Below, in pieces: positions 36,216 to 46,753 of a DNA stretch of 64,000 bases (its first letter is position 1; each line of letters starts with the position of its first letter). A program made the position numbers and the translations under genes. Under the pieces are notes generated by a model. It was given only the letters and a program-made list of their open reading frames with translations. It did no database searches and was not told the DNA's origin. This DNA is from Paraburkholderia phenazinium (GTDB lineage Bacteria; Pseudomonadota; Gammaproteobacteria; Burkholderiales; Burkholderiaceae): NCBI RefSeq assembly GCF_900142845.1, contig NZ_FSRU01000002.1, forward strand, positions 124,001 to 188,000, given 5' to 3'.

Positions 36216-37616
36216 ATGATCAAGCCGGAAGCATTGGCCGCGCGTCTCGTGGACGTCGTGCTGGTCGTTTCGGGCGCGGCTATCGCGTCCCAGATCCGCT
36301 TTGACGACATCGGTCAGCGCAATATCTATTACGCCTTCGTCGCGTTCTCGGCGGCGTTCGCCCTCGCGTTGTTCCCGGCCTTCGGCGTCTATCAGTCATG
36401 GCGCGGCCGCTCGAAGATGGGCCTGATCGGCCAGGTGTCGCTCGCCTGGCTGACCGTGCAGACCTGTGCGCTGGTTCTGATGTTCACCTTGCACCGCAGC
36501 GACTTCGTGTCGCGTCTGTGGTTCGCCTACTGGACCGGCACCACGGGCGCGCTGATGATCGTTTCGCGCGTGCTGGTGCATCGCGTGCTGGCCCGCGTGC
36601 GGCATGCCGGGATGAATCTGCGCCAGGTGGCGGTGGTGGGGCGCGGCGCCCATGCGGCGCAACTGGTCCGCAAGATCGACGGCTGCACGGCGGCCGGTTT
36701 TCGCACGGCGGCGGTGCTGGACGTGGCGCATGACGGGCCGCCGCTAAGCGGCGTCATCAACGGTGTGATGCCTGCCGTGCCGGCCTTCGACGACCTGCAT
36801 GCCTTCGCCGACTATATCCGTGCGCAGGACGTGCACGAGTTGTGGCTGGCCTTGCCGCTCTCCGAAGAGCACACCATCCACGCGTGCGTGAAAGAACTGC
36901 GCGACGACCTCGTCAATATTCGCTTCATGCCCGATCTGCGCAGCGTCGCGATGTTCGAGAGCACCATGATCGATCTGCTCGGCGTGCCGGCGATCAACCT
37001 GGTGGCTTCGCCGCTCTCGCAGACCTCGCAGTTGCAAAAGGAAATGTTCGACCGCCTGTTTGCAGCGGTGGCGCTGCTGTCCCTCGCGCCGCTGCTGGTG
37101 GCGATCGCAATTGCGATCAAGCTGTCCTCGCGCGGACCGGTGCTGTTCAAGCAGAAGCGCAAGGGCGCCGACGGCCGCGTCTTCACCATCTACAAGTTTC
37201 GTTCGATGCGCCCGCATATCGAGAAGGCGGGCGCGCTCAGCCAGGCAACCCGACACGATGCGCGCATCACGCGAGTCGGCGCGTTTCTGCGCCGCACCAG
37301 TCTCGACGAGCTGCCGCAGTTTTTCAACGTGCTACGCGGCGATATGTCGGTCGTCGGACCGCGCCCGCACGCCCTCGAGCATGACGATCTGTATCAGAAG
37401 GTGGTGGCCGGCTACATCCAGCGCTACCGGATCAAACCGGGCATCACCGGTTGGGCGCAGATCAACGGCTTCCGCGGTGAGACCGACCGGATCGAAAAAA
37501 TGGAGCGGCGTGTTGAGCATGACCTGTACTACCTCGGTAACTGGTCCTTCGGATTGGACATGCGCATCATCGCAGCAACAATCGTCAAGGGCCTGGTGAA
37601 TAACAATGCTTATTGA
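36216..37616 (+). CDS. wcaJ: Undecaprenyl-phosphate glucose phosphotransferase
   Basis: This 466-residue polyisoprenyl-phosphate hexose-1-phosphate transferase starts the lipid-linked repeat unit in the inner membrane. The N-terminal half has four hydrophobic helices and a nucleotide-binding-like domain (LRQVAVVGRGAHAAQLVRKI). The C-terminal sugar-transferase domain begins with the re-entrant helix LFAAVALLSLAPLLVAIAIA. It then has FTIYKFRSM, SLDELPQFFNVLRGDMSVVG and PRPHA, all conserved in WcaJ and BceB. UDP-glucose from GalU would be the donor. Confidence 0.95.
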   Translation: MIKPEALAARLVDVVLVVSGAAIASQIRFDDIGQRNIYYAFVAFSAAFALALFPAFGVYQSWRGRSKMGLIGQVSLAWLTVQTCALVLMFTLHRSDFVSRLWFAYWTGTTGALMIVSRVLVHRVLARVRHAGMNLRQVAVVGRGAHAAQLVRKIDGCTAAGFRTAAVLDVAHDGPPLSGVINGVMPAVPAFDDLHAFADYIRAQDVHELWLALPLSEEHTIHACVKELRDDLVNIRFMPDLRSVAMFESTMIDLLGVPAINLVASPLSQTSQLQKEMFDRLFAAVALLSLAPLLVAIAIAIKLSSRGPVLFKQKRKGADGRVFTIYKFRSMRPHIEKAGALSQATRHDARITRVGAFLRRTSLDELPQFFNVLRGDMSVVGPRPHALEHDDLYQKVVAGYIQRYRIKPGITGWAQINGFRGETDRIEKMERRVEHDLYYLGNWSFGLDMRIIAATIVKGLVNNNAY

Positions 37617-37635
37617 CGCGGTGAGGGAGACAAAC

Positions 37636-38808
37636 ATGTGTCAAATAAAAGCGGCAACGTATAGGGTTGGCGTCGTGCACTCAACGGCGCATCGTATGCG
37701 GGTGCTCGGCATGATGGTGACGGTGACGATGCTGTCGGCCTGTTCGATCGCGCCGGGCATGCGCATGATCCAACCGCCTACGCTACCCGTCAGTAATACT
37801 GACGATGGCAAGGCCACCGGTGAGGAGCAGATCCCGATCACCGACATCACGCTGGCATCGGTGCAGCAGCAACGCACGATGCAGGCACAGCCGGGCGCAA
37901 GCGGCGCCGCGCCGCTGTATGGCCAGCCCGGTCCGTACAAGATCGGCCCGGGAGACGTGTTGCAGATCACGGTCTGGGATCACCCGGAACTGGCTGCCGC
38001 GGTGGGTCAGCCGAATGCGCCGAACCGGCCGTCGGATGCGGCCGCGGGCTTCATCGTCGACCACGAGGGCAACCTGCAGTTTCCGTATGTCGGATCGCTG
38101 CACGTGGCGGGCGACAGCGCCGAACAGGTGCAGCGCAAGGTGGTCGCCGATCTCAGCAAGGTTATGGTCAAGCCGCAGGTGACCGTGCGCGTCGCGTCGT
38201 TCCGCGCCGAGCAGATTTACATCGACGGCGAAGTGCGCTCGCCGGGCGCGCAGTCCATCAACGACATTCCGATGACCCTCACCGAAGCGATCAACCGCGC
38301 CGGCGGCTTCAGCCCGAATGCCGATCAGAGCCACGTCGTGATCGTGCGCGACGACAAGACGTACGAGATCAATGTCGCGCAGATGCTCAAGAACGGCGAG
38401 AACCCGTCGCGGGTGATCCTGCAGAACGGCGACCTGCTGCGCATTGAGGGCCGCGACGAATACGCCGTCTATGTGATGGGCGAAGTGGGCAAGCCGGCCA
38501 CGGTGACGCCGATGAAGGACGGCAAGCTGACGCTGGGCGAGGCGATCTCGCAGGCCGGCAGCGTGAATCCGGGCACGTCCGATCCGAAGGAGCTCTATGT
38601 GATTCGCGGCGAGCCGAACGGCAAGCCGCAGATCTATCACCTCGATGCGCGCTCCCCGGTGGCCATGCTGCTCGCGAACCAGTTCGACCTGAAGCCGAAG
38701 GACGTGGTGTACGTCGACGCCAGTGGCCTCGTGCGCTTTAGCCGGGTGCTGGATCTGCTGTTGCCGCTGGTCAATGCAGGCGTGACGGGAGCGGTCGTGG
38801 CGAAGTGA
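37636..38808 (+). CDS. wza: Outer-membrane polysaccharide export lipoprotein
   Basis: This ~390-residue OPX protein forms the export channel together with the tyrosine autokinase. The signal peptide ends in the lipobox MLSAC. A polysaccharide-export domain follows (YKIGPGDVLQITVWDHPELA near residue 104), then SLBB repeats, e.g. IYIDGEVRSPGAQSINDIPM and VYVMGEVGKPATVTPMKDGK. The ATG at 37636 has a GAGGGAG site; an in-frame ATG at 37606 inside wcaJ is less likely. It is equivalent to bceE and Wza. Confidence 0.94.
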   Translation: MCQIKAATYRVGVVHSTAHRMRVLGMMVTVTMLSACSIAPGMRMIQPPTLPVSNTDDGKATGEEQIPITDITLASVQQQRTMQAQPGASGAAPLYGQPGPYKIGPGDVLQITVWDHPELAAAVGQPNAPNRPSDAAAGFIVDHEGNLQFPYVGSLHVAGDSAEQVQRKVVADLSKVMVKPQVTVRVASFRAEQIYIDGEVRSPGAQSINDIPMTLTEAINRAGGFSPNADQSHVVIVRDDKTYEINVAQMLKNGENPSRVILQNGDLLRIEGRDEYAVYVMGEVGKPATVTPMKDGKLTLGEAISQAGSVNPGTSDPKELYVIRGEPNGKPQIYHLDARSPVAMLLANQFDLKPKDVVYVDASGLVRFSRVLDLLLPLVNAGVTGAVVAK

Positions 38809-38920
38809 GTGTGAGCGGGGCAAGCAGTGCGGGCGGTGCCGGCAGGACAGGCGCTTGACAGATCGGGACCCGGCGCGGCGCGCCGACCCAACGCAATCGT
38901 TGTGCAGGACTCGAGACACC

Positions 38921-41149
38921 ATGGCTACCAATTTCGAAAATCGTTACGTCGATATCCAGAGTGCGGACGAACTGCATCTGTCGGATTACCTGTCCGTCGT
39001 GGCGCAGCATTGGCGCATGATTCTCACGGTCACGGTGGTGGCGCTGCTGATCGGCGCCACGGTGGCGTTCGTGCAGACGCCGGTGTACAAGGCCGACGCG
39101 ATGATCCAGGTGGAAGACACCGCCGGGGCCGAGGGCAATGCCAACGGCAACAAGGATCCGTTGACAACCATGGCGTCGATCTTCGACACGAAGGCGGTGA
39201 CCTCGGCGCAGATCGAACTGATCCGTTCGCGCCTCGTGATCGACGAGACAGTGCGCAAGCTGCATCTGGACATCGCGGCGGCGCCGCGCATGCTGCCGGT
39301 GATCGGTCCGCTGCTGGCCCGTTTGCGCGGCGCCGATGGTCTTGCCGCGCCGCTGTTCGACATGCCTCAGTATGGATGGGGCGGCGAGCAGATCGCCGTG
39401 ACGCTGTTCGATACGCCCAAGGAGATGTATGGCAAGCCGTTTGTCCTGACCGTGCAGCCGGACGACTCCTATGTCGTGACCGATGAGGCCGGCGCCGAAG
39501 TGTTGCGGGCGCGCGTGGGGCAGATGGCGGTGGGCGTCACGACTCACGGGCCGGTGCGTCTGCAGGTCGATCAGCTTACGGCGCGCCCCGGCACGCAGTT
39601 CGATCTGAAGCGCGCGTCGACGTTGGATACGGTCAACAAGCTGCAGAAAGCGCTCAACGTGGTGGAGACCAGTGTGCAGTCGGGCATCATCGCGGTGACC
39701 CTCGAGGGCGCCAATAGCGAGTTGACGGCGGCCATCGTCAATAGCATTGCACGGCAGTACGTCCAGCAGGACATCGACCGCAAGTCCGCCGAGGCCGAGC
39801 ATACGCTCGCGTTTCTCGACCAGCAGTTGCCGCAGTTGCGCTCGGAACTCGATCAGGCCGAGCAGCGCTACAACACCTTCCGTAACCGCCAGGGCACGGT
39901 CGACCTGAGCGAGGAAAGCCGCCTGCTGCTGCAGCAGATCGTCGAGAACAAGACCAAGCTGGTGGACCTGCAGCAACAACGCGCCGAAATGGCGACGCGG
40001 TTTACCGCGGCCCATCCGGCGGTCGCGGCACTCGATGCGCAGATCGCCGCGCTGCAAAGCGTGCAGGGCCAACTGACGCATAACGTGTCGACCCTGCCCG
40101 ATACCGAGCAGACCGCGCTGCGTCTGTTGCGCGACGTGCGCGTCGATACCGAGCTGTATACGAACCTGCTCAACAGCGCGCAGCAGTTGCGCATCATCAA
40201 GGCGGGGCAGGTGGGCAGCGTGCGCGTGGTCGATTATGCGGAACCCGCCGACGACCATGTGCGTCCGCAACGAGCCCTGATCATCGGCATCGCTGGCGGA
40301 CTCGGTCTGGTGCTGGGAATCTGCGCCGCGTTCACGCGCCGCACGCTCTACGGCGGCGTGCAGAAAACGACGGAGATCGAAGCGTTGCTCGGCGTGCCGG
40401 TCTGCGCGGTGGTGCCGCGCAGCAGCCTGCAACTGCGCGTGCAACGCAATGTGGGTTTGCGGCGGGCCGGCGTGCATGTGCTCGCGGCTCAGGCGCCGGA
40501 CGACGTCGCGGTCGAAGGGGTGCGCAGCCTGCGCACCACGCTGCAGTACGCGCTCACCTCGGCCCGCAACAACGTGGTGATGCTGACGGGGTCGCGGCCC
40601 GATGCGGGCAAGTCGTTCATGTCGGTGAATCTGTCGGCGCTGGTGGCGTCGGCGCATAAGCGCGTGCTGCTGATCGACGGCGACATGCGGCGCGGCGACA
40701 TCCACAAGCATTTCGGCCTGCCGCATACCCCGGGTCTTGCCGACGTGCTGAACGGCGCGGAAATCCAGGAGTGCGTGCTGCGCGACGTCTTGCCGGGGCT
40801 CGACGTGCTCACCAAGGGTGGCTTGCCCGGCAATCCGTCGGAACTGCTGATGAGCGAGCGCTTTCGCACCTTGCTCGAACACTTCGCCAAAGTCTATGAC
40901 CTCGTGATCGTCGATACGCCGCCGGTGCTCGCGGTGACCGATGCCGCGCTGATCGGCAAGCATGCGGGCACCACGCTGATGGTGGTGCGGCATGGACGGC
41001 ACCCGGCCATGGAAATCTCCGAGGCGCTCAAGCGCCTGCTCAATGCAGGGGTGGCGCTGCATGGCGTGCTGCTGACCGACGTGCCGCCGCCGAAGCTCAA
41101 CCTGGGCGGCTACACCGGCTACTACGGATACGAGAGCCGCGCGGACTGA
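38921..41149 (+). CDS. wzc: Polysaccharide co-polymerase / bacterial tyrosine autokinase
   Basis: This ~742-residue inner-membrane protein controls chain length and export. It has a Wzz domain between two transmembrane helices (MILTVTVVALLIGATVAFV and ALIIGIAGGLGLVLGICAAF), with long periplasmic coiled coils. The cytoplasmic BY-kinase has Walker A TGSRPDAGKS (Lys564), Walker A' VLLIDGDMRRG and a Walker B LVIVDTPP. The C-terminal tail YTGYYGYE supplies the tyrosine cluster for autophosphorylation. The matching phosphatase gene (wzb/bceD type) is not in this window. Confidence 0.95.
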   Translation: MATNFENRYVDIQSADELHLSDYLSVVAQHWRMILTVTVVALLIGATVAFVQTPVYKADAMIQVEDTAGAEGNANGNKDPLTTMASIFDTKAVTSAQIELIRSRLVIDETVRKLHLDIAAAPRMLPVIGPLLARLRGADGLAAPLFDMPQYGWGGEQIAVTLFDTPKEMYGKPFVLTVQPDDSYVVTDEAGAEVLRARVGQMAVGVTTHGPVRLQVDQLTARPGTQFDLKRASTLDTVNKLQKALNVVETSVQSGIIAVTLEGANSELTAAIVNSIARQYVQQDIDRKSAEAEHTLAFLDQQLPQLRSELDQAEQRYNTFRNRQGTVDLSEESRLLLQQIVENKTKLVDLQQQRAEMATRFTAAHPAVAALDAQIAALQSVQGQLTHNVSTLPDTEQTALRLLRDVRVDTELYTNLLNSAQQLRIIKAGQVGSVRVVDYAEPADDHVRPQRALIIGIAGGLGLVLGICAAFTRRTLYGGVQKTTEIEALLGVPVCAVVPRSSLQLRVQRNVGLRRAGVHVLAAQAPDDVAVEGVRSLRTTLQYALTSARNNVVMLTGSRPDAGKSFMSVNLSALVASAHKRVLLIDGDMRRGDIHKHFGLPHTPGLADVLNGAEIQECVLRDVLPGLDVLTKGGLPGNPSELLMSERFRTLLEHFAKVYDLVIVDTPPVLAVTDAALIGKHAGTTLMVVRHGRHPAMEISEALKRLLNAGVALHGVLLTDVPPPKLNLGGYTGYYGYESRAD

Positions 41150-41269
41150 CGCCGCCCGCGCGGCTCGCGCTGCATGAACCGAGGTTCGCTTTTTCCCGCT
41201 TTCTCAAGTGCGTCCGGTGGACCGTCGGACGCACGGCACTGCAGTCAAACGCTTGACGAGGGGAACACA

Positions 41270-42388
41270 ATGAATCGGAAGGTTGCTTTGATCACCGGCA
41301 TAACAGGGCAGGACGGCTCATACCTGGCGGACTTGCTGCTGTCCAAGGGCTACGACGTGCACGGCATCAAACGGCGCACCTCGCTGTTCAACACCGATCG
41401 GATCGATCATCTGTGTTGCGATCCGCACGTGGCCGACCGGCATTTCTTCCTGCATCACGGGGATCTGACCGATTCCTCCAGCATCGTGCGCATCATCCAG
41501 CGCGTGCAGCCCGACGAGATCTACAACCTCGCCGCGCAGAGCCACGTGGCCGTGTCGTTCGAGGAGCCCGAATACACCGCGAATGCGGACGGCCTCGGCA
41601 CGCTGCGGATTCTCGAGGCGATGCGCATTCTCGGACTCGAGAAGAAAACCCGCTTCTATCAGGCCTCGACCTCCGAGCTCTACGGACTCGTGCAGGAAGT
41701 GCCGCAGAAGGAAACCACGCCGTTCTATCCGCGCAGCCCGTATGCGGTGGCAAAGCTGTACGCGTACTGGATCACCGTCAATTATCGCGAAGCGTACGGC
41801 ATGTATGCGTGCAACGGGATTCTCTTCAACCACGAATCGCCGGTGCGCGGCGAGACCTTCGTGACGCGCAAGATCACGCGCGCCATTGCCCGCATTGCGG
41901 TAGGGCTGCAGGACGACATGTACCTCGGCAATCTGTCCGCGCTGCGCGACTGGGGTCACGCGCGCGATTACGTCGAGATGCAATGGATGATGCTGCAACA
42001 GGACACGCCGGAAGATTTCGTGATCGCCACCGGGCAGCAGTACAGCGTGCGCGAGTTCATCCAGGCAGCCGCGGGCGAACTGGGCGTGACGGTGCGCTTC
42101 GAGGGCGAAGGCGTCGACGAGGTGGGGGTGGTCGACAAGGTGGAAGGCAAGGAGACGCGCCTGTCGCCGGGCGATGTGATCGTGCGGGTCGATCCGCGCT
42201 ACTTCCGGCCGACCGAAGTGCAAACGCTGCTGGGCGATCCGTCCAAGGCGCATGCACGACTGGGCTGGCGACCGTCGACGTCGTTCCAGACGCTCGTCAA
42301 GGAAATGGTGCGCTCGGACTTCCAGATTGCGCGCCGCGACGCGCTCGTCACGCTGGCCGGCTTCAAGGCCCTTGAACATCACGAGTAA
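41270..42388 (+). CDS. gmd: GDP-mannose 4,6-dehydratase
   Basis: This 372-residue short-chain dehydrogenase converts GDP-mannose to GDP-4-keto-6-deoxymannose. The NADP site is [20 protein letters not shown]. Catalytic residues are visible in QASTSELYG and in the YxxxK motif of [14 protein letters not shown]. The ATG at 41270 has a GAGGGGAA site and starts at the usual position. Fcl is encoded 5 bases downstream, so the pair gives GDP-L-fucose. Confidence 0.96.
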   Translation: MNRKVALITGITGQDGSYLADLLLSKGYDVHGIKRRTSLFNTDRIDHLCCDPHVADRHFFLHHGDLTDSSSIVRIIQRVQPDEIYNLAAQSHVAVSFEEPEYTANADGLGTLRILEAMRILGLEKKTRFYQASTSELYGLVQEVPQKETTPFYPRSPYAVAKLYAYWITVNYREAYGMYACNGILFNHESPVRGETFVTRKITRAIARIAVGLQDDMYLGNLSALRDWGHARDYVEMQWMMLQQDTPEDFVIATGQQYSVREFIQAAAGELGVTVRFEGEGVDEVGVVDKVEGKETRLSPGDVIVRVDPRYFRPTEVQTLLGDPSKAHARLGWRPSTSFQTLVKEMVRSDFQIARRDALVTLAGFKALEHHE

Positions 42389-42393
42389 CGGCC

Positions 42394-43350
42394 ATGGACA
42401 AGAGCGCGCGCATTTTCGTGGCAGGCCATCGCGGCATGGTCGGCTCGGCCCTCGTACGCCGTCTGCGAACCGACGGCTACAGCGCAATCCTGACGAGGAC
42501 CCACGCCGAGCTCGACCTGCTCGATCAGGCGGCGGTGCGCCGTTTCTTCGCCGCCGAAGCGGTGGACGTGGTGTTGCTGGCGGCCGCGCGAGTGGGCGGC
42601 ATTCTCGCCAATTCGACGCAGCCGGCCGACTTCATCTATCAGAACCTGGCGATCGAAACCAATGTGATCCATGCCGCGTATCAGGCGGGCGTGACGCAAC
42701 TGGTGTTCTTCGGCTCGTCGTGCATTTACCCCAAGGCGTGTGCGCAGCCTATCGAAGAAGCGTATCTGCTGAGTTCGGCGCTCGAGTCCACCAACGAGCC
42801 GTACGCGATTGCCAAGATCGCCGGCCTGAAGCTGTGCGAGGCCTATAACCGCCAGTACGGCACGAAGTACATCGCCTTGATGCCGACCAACCTCTACGGC
42901 CCGAACGACAACTACGACCTGCACAACAGCCATGTGCTGCCGGCCCTGATCCGCAAGGCCCATGAGGCCAAGCTGCGCGGCGACGCGACGCTGACGGTGT
43001 GGGGCACCGGCACGCCGCGGCGCGAGTTCCTGCATGTCGACGACCTCGCCGCGGCCACCGCGTTCGTGCTGGAGCAAGGCGTTCCCGATGGTCTCCTGAA
43101 CGTCGGCGTGGGCGAAGACCTGTCGATTCGCGAGCTGGCGCAGCGAGTGGCGCAAGCGGTTGGCTTTCACGGCGAGATCGTGTTCGACACCTCGAAGCCG
43201 GACGGCACGCCGCGCAAGCTGCTCGACGTCTCGCGCCTCGCACGCCTCGGCTGGCGGGCCCGCATCGGTCTGATGGAAGGGATCGAAGCCACCTATCTGG
43301 ACTTTGTCGAACGCTTCGGCGCAAGCATGCTCTCCGAAGGGACGGTCTGA
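42394..43350 (+). CDS. fcl: GDP-L-fucose synthase (epimerase/reductase)
   Basis: This 318-residue SDR enzyme (WcaG) turns GDP-4-keto-6-deoxymannose into GDP-L-fucose. It has a VAGHRGMVGSALVRRL nucleotide site, VFFGSSCIYPKAC with the catalytic Ser and Cys, and the YxxxK motif in EPYAIAKIAGLKLCEAY. The length is normal. Its presence predicts fucose in the polymer, as in colanic acid. Confidence 0.96.
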   Translation: MDKSARIFVAGHRGMVGSALVRRLRTDGYSAILTRTHAELDLLDQAAVRRFFAAEAVDVVLLAAARVGGILANSTQPADFIYQNLAIETNVIHAAYQAGVTQLVFFGSSCIYPKACAQPIEEAYLLSSALESTNEPYAIAKIAGLKLCEAYNRQYGTKYIALMPTNLYGPNDNYDLHNSHVLPALIRKAHEAKLRGDATLTVWGTGTPRREFLHVDDLAAATAFVLEQGVPDGLLNVGVGEDLSIRELAQRVAQAVGFHGEIVFDTSKPDGTPRKLLDVSRLARLGWRARIGLMEGIEATYLDFVERFGASMLSEGTV

Positions 43351-43351
43351 T

Positions 43352-44497
43352 ATGGTGGCGAATTCCGTGACGATTTTCCATAACGTGGTCTGGTCGCGTC
43401 ACAAGGGCGTGGTGTTTTCGGCCCTGTACTCGATCTCGGCGGCGAGCTCGATCAAATATTCTATCGTACAGATTTCGGATACCGAAACGTTTCGGATCGG
43501 TTTCTCCGATGTGGATTATTCCTACCACCGCTATCCGATGCGCAAGCTGTTCGACGGCTGCTACGAGGATGTGCCGCACTGGCGCATGATGTGGCGCCTC
43601 ACGCTCGAAGTCCTGAAGACCCGCGCTGACCTCGTCGTGCTGCCCGGCTATCACCGGCCGGAGTATTGGGCCATGCTGCTCGCCTGCATCGTCACAGGCA
43701 AGCGGCGCGCCGTGTTCTGCGATTCGACCGGGCGCGATCGTCCGCGCCGCATGCTGACCTCGGTTCCGAAGCGGGTGTTTTTCTCGCTGTGCGACGGCTA
43801 TTTCGGCTTCGGCGAGCGCAGCCGCGAATACCTGATGTCGCTCGGCGCCAAGCGCGAACGCATCTTCGTACCTTGCCAGGCGGCGGCGCTGCCGTGGTCG
43901 TTCGTGCCCGAGCGTGCGGTCGCCGACCGCGTCGCCGCGCGGGCCGGCGAGCGTCCGGTGTTTCTGTTCGTCGGCCGCCTGTCGCAGGAAAAGGGCATCG
44001 ACGCGCTGCTCGAAGCGTTCGCGGACGTGAAGCAACAGATACCGGCGGCGAAACTGCGCATCGTCGGCACCGGGCCGCTCGCCGATCCGTTGCAACAGAA
44101 GGTGACCGAAGCCCGCTTGAGGGATGGGGTGTGCTTCCTCGGCAGCCTGCAGGACGAAGCCCTGTCGCGCGAGTATTTCGCCGCCGCCTGCCTCGTGTTG
44201 CCGAGCCTCAGCGAACCGTGGGGGCTGGTCGTGAACGAGGCGCTGAACCACGGTTGCCCAGCGGTCGTCAGCGACAACTGCGGTTGCGTGCCGGAACTCG
44301 TGATCGACGGCGTCACCGGTTATGCGTTCAGGTCGGGCGATGTTGCGTCGCTGCGCCGTTCCATGCTGAGGGCGCTCGAAGCCTTCGCCGATGCAGGCGA
44401 GACCGCGACGCAATGCATGAAGGTCATCCAGCGCTTCGATCCGCCGAGCGCGGCCGCCAACATTGCACGGGGCTGCGCCACCATGCTGACCCGCTAG
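43352..44497 (+). CDS. GT4-family glycosyltransferase
   Basis: This ~381-residue GT-B retaining transferase has the nucleotide-sugar domain at the C-terminal half: VFLFVGRLSQEKGIDALLEA and the EX7E region LPSLSEPWGLVVNEALNHGC. The ATG at 43352 follows the fcl stop by one base. Donor and acceptor cannot be read from sequence. It should add one sugar to the lipid-linked repeat on the cytoplasmic face. Confidence 0.9.
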   Translation: MVANSVTIFHNVVWSRHKGVVFSALYSISAASSIKYSIVQISDTETFRIGFSDVDYSYHRYPMRKLFDGCYEDVPHWRMMWRLTLEVLKTRADLVVLPGYHRPEYWAMLLACIVTGKRRAVFCDSTGRDRPRRMLTSVPKRVFFSLCDGYFGFGERSREYLMSLGAKRERIFVPCQAAALPWSFVPERAVADRVAARAGERPVFLFVGRLSQEKGIDALLEAFADVKQQIPAAKLRIVGTGPLADPLQQKVTEARLRDGVCFLGSLQDEALSREYFAAACLVLPSLSEPWGLVVNEALNHGCPAVVSDNCGCVPELVIDGVTGYAFRSGDVASLRRSMLRALEAFADAGETATQCMKVIQRFDPPSAAANIARGCATMLTR

Positions 44498-44588
44498 ACA
44501 GGCAGGTGTCGTACCGCAGTTGAGCGTTTGCGCCGCTGCAACGCGCCGTTGGGCGCGTGGCGGGGTGGACGCCGAAGGGGGATCTTGT

Positions 44589-46019
44589 ATGAGGCTTCTG
44601 ATCGTAGGGCTTAACTATGCCCCCGAGCTGACGGGAACCGGCAAATATACCGCCGAGATGGCGGAGGCGCTGGTCGCCCAGGGGCATGAGGTGCGCGTGA
44701 TTTGCGGCCAACCCTATTATCCGCAGTGGCAGGTCGCGGACGGCTATCGCGCGTGGCGCTATCGCTCCGAACAGAGGCTCGGCGTGCGGGTGCTGCGTGT
44801 GCCGTTATGGGTGCCGCGCGTTCCCACGGGCGTGAAGCGCCTGCTGCACCTGGCGAGCTTTGCGCTCGCCGCCTTGCCGGTTCTGGCCGCGCAACTGCGG
44901 TGGCGTCCGCACGTGGTGATGAGCATTGCGCCGAGCCTGATGAGTGCGCCGGGTGCGTTGTTGCTGGCGCGCGCGAGCGGCGCCAAAACATGGCTGCATA
45001 TTCAGGACTACGAGGTTGACGCCGCGTTCGAACTGGGCGTGATTCATGGTACTCGAGCACGACGCTTCGCACTCGCGATCGAACGCACGCTGCTGGCCCG
45101 TTTCGACGTCGTCTCGAGTCTCTCCGAAAAGATGGTGGAGCGGGCCGTCCTGAAGGGCGTGGATCCGCTCAAGACGTGCGGTCTTATCAACTGGGTCGAT
45201 ACGCGCGTGATCGCGCCGCTGCCGCATGTGAGTTCGTACCGGCAATTGCTTGGGCTCGATCTGCCGGTTCGGCAAACCGTCGTGCTGTATGCGGGGAATA
45301 TGGGCGCGAAGCAGGGCCTCGACATTCTCGCCGAGGCGGCGCAGGCGCTCGCGCGGCGTCACGATATCCATTTTGTGTTTTGCGGCAATGGGCCTGCGCA
45401 GGCGCAACTCGAACAGCGTTGTGCGGGTGCGCCCAACTGTCACTTCATGCCGCTGCAACCGGCGCAGCGTCTGAACGAACTGCTGAATCTCGCCGACATC
45501 CACGTGTTGCCGCAGCGCGGCGGCGCGGCGGATCTGGTGATGCCGTCCAAGCTCGGCGGCATGCTCGCGAGCGGCCGCGCGATCGTGGCGATGGCCTGCC
45601 CCGGCACGGAACTGTTCGACGTGGTCGCGCCGCGCGGCGTGGTGGTGCCGCCGGAGGACGTGACGGCGCTGGTTGCCGCGATCGAGGCGCTGGCCGCCGA
45701 TCCCGCACGACGGATCGCACTCGGTCTCGCGGCACGCGACTATGCCGAGCGCACCTTGTCGAGCGCGCGGGTGTTGGGCGGCTTGAATGCGCGGCTGCGC
45801 GCGCTCGCCGGGCAGGACGAGGTGACGGTGGGCAGCGTGGATCTGTCTAACTCCACCGCCGTGGATGGCGTGCCGGGCGGCATCGCCGGCAGCCTCACAG
45901 CGGGCCTGGCGAGCGGTTTGACAGGCGCGGTATCGGGCGGCGTATCGGCCAATGCGTCAGGCGATGCCGCGGAAGAGCAAGTGGGTGCGGGACGGCTTGA
46001 GCCAACCCAGGTCGAGTGA
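44589..46019 (+). CDS. wcaI: WcaI-like GT4 glycosyltransferase with low-complexity tail
   Basis: This ~476-residue GT-B transferase starts MRLLIVGLNYAPELTGTGKY, the WcaI/WbuB pattern, and has LYAGNMGAKQGLDILAEAAQ near residue 236. WcaI adds fucose in the colanic acid pathway, which fits gmd-fcl upstream. The last ~55 residues form a Gly/Ser/Ala/Val-rich tail, unlike the family, which usually ends around 400-410. A long upstream in-frame extension from 44520 is not needed. Confidence 0.82.
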   Translation: MRLLIVGLNYAPELTGTGKYTAEMAEALVAQGHEVRVICGQPYYPQWQVADGYRAWRYRSEQRLGVRVLRVPLWVPRVPTGVKRLLHLASFALAALPVLAAQLRWRPHVVMSIAPSLMSAPGALLLARASGAKTWLHIQDYEVDAAFELGVIHGTRARRFALAIERTLLARFDVVSSLSEKMVERAVLKGVDPLKTCGLINWVDTRVIAPLPHVSSYRQLLGLDLPVRQTVVLYAGNMGAKQGLDILAEAAQALARRHDIHFVFCGNGPAQAQLEQRCAGAPNCHFMPLQPAQRLNELLNLADIHVLPQRGGAADLVMPSKLGGMLASGRAIVAMACPGTELFDVVAPRGVVVPPEDVTALVAAIEALAADPARRIALGLAARDYAERTLSSARVLGGLNARLRALAGQDEVTVGSVDLSNSTAVDGVPGGIAGSLTAGLASGLTGAVSGGVSANASGDAAEEQVGAGRLEPTQVE

Positions 46020-46062
46020 ATCGAGCGGGCCTTGTATAGCCCGCGTCAGCAGAGCGCGCGAT

Positions 46063-46473
46063 CTAGTAGGGCAGCTTGTAGACCGGGCGTGTCCCGGCGC
46101 CAAGGCCATAAGGTTGCGGCCCGGCGCCGCCCAGCGCGTAGGGATCGCCGGGCGCGGCCTTCGCCTTGCGCGCAGCCGGCGCGGCAATCCCGCCGCCGGC
46201 CTGCGGCATGCCGGGCGCCGCGAGCATGTGCTCTTCCGGCGTGGCGGCCTGGCCTCCCGGCATGCCGGGCGTCGTGCCCGGCTGCACGACGCCGGCCGTC
46301 TGCGACTGGTAGATATCGTCATACGCTTGCGGGCCGCCCCTCAGTTGCGCTTCGTTCGCATCGTAGGGCGTCACGGCGGCGGCGCCATCGGCGCGTGCGG
46401 CCTGGGTCGGAAAAAGCGCGCACGTCAGTGCAAAGGATGCGGTGAGTGCAGTGCGTCGAACGATGTCGATCAT
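46063..46473 (-). CDS. Small secreted Pro/Gly/Ala-rich protein
   Basis: This 136-residue precursor has a signal peptide (RRTALTASFALTCALFPTQA ending ARA) and a low-complexity mature part (GTTPGMPGGQAATPEEHMLA and similar). The ATG at 46473 has an AAGGA site; further upstream in-frame Met codons are not preferred. It is transcribed against the flanking polysaccharide genes. Family unknown; it could be a periplasmic or surface accessory protein of the locus. Confidence 0.6.
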   Translation of the reverse strand: MIDIVRRTALTASFALTCALFPTQAARADGAAAVTPYDANEAQLRGGPQAYDDIYQSQTAGVVQPGTTPGMPGGQAATPEEHMLAAPGMPQAGGGIAAPAARKAKAAPGDPYALGGAGPQPYGLGAGTRPVYKLPY

Positions 46474-46753
46474 GTCGGTTCCTTCGCTCGTTGCCATGCC
46501 TGTTATGGGGCGCGATATCGCTATGGTAGTGGCTATCGCGACACGCTTTGAACGCGATGCTAGTGCAAAGACGACAAAGCCCGTGCAGATGGAGCCAATC
46601 GCCTGGAGCGGAAATCCAACTCGCAGCGGCATGTGCAAAATTTCCTACTTATCACCGTTCCTTACGCGACGCGGCGGTCTGCCCGCGCGACGCACCGGTG
46701 ACCAACGTGCCCTCCGTATGCGGGTGAGCGACGGCATTCCACTGAAGCGGGGT

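Noticed and set aside
38771..41062. 763-codon open frame antisense to wzc
   Set aside because: Same GC mirror effect; the plus strand has a complete tyrosine autokinase.
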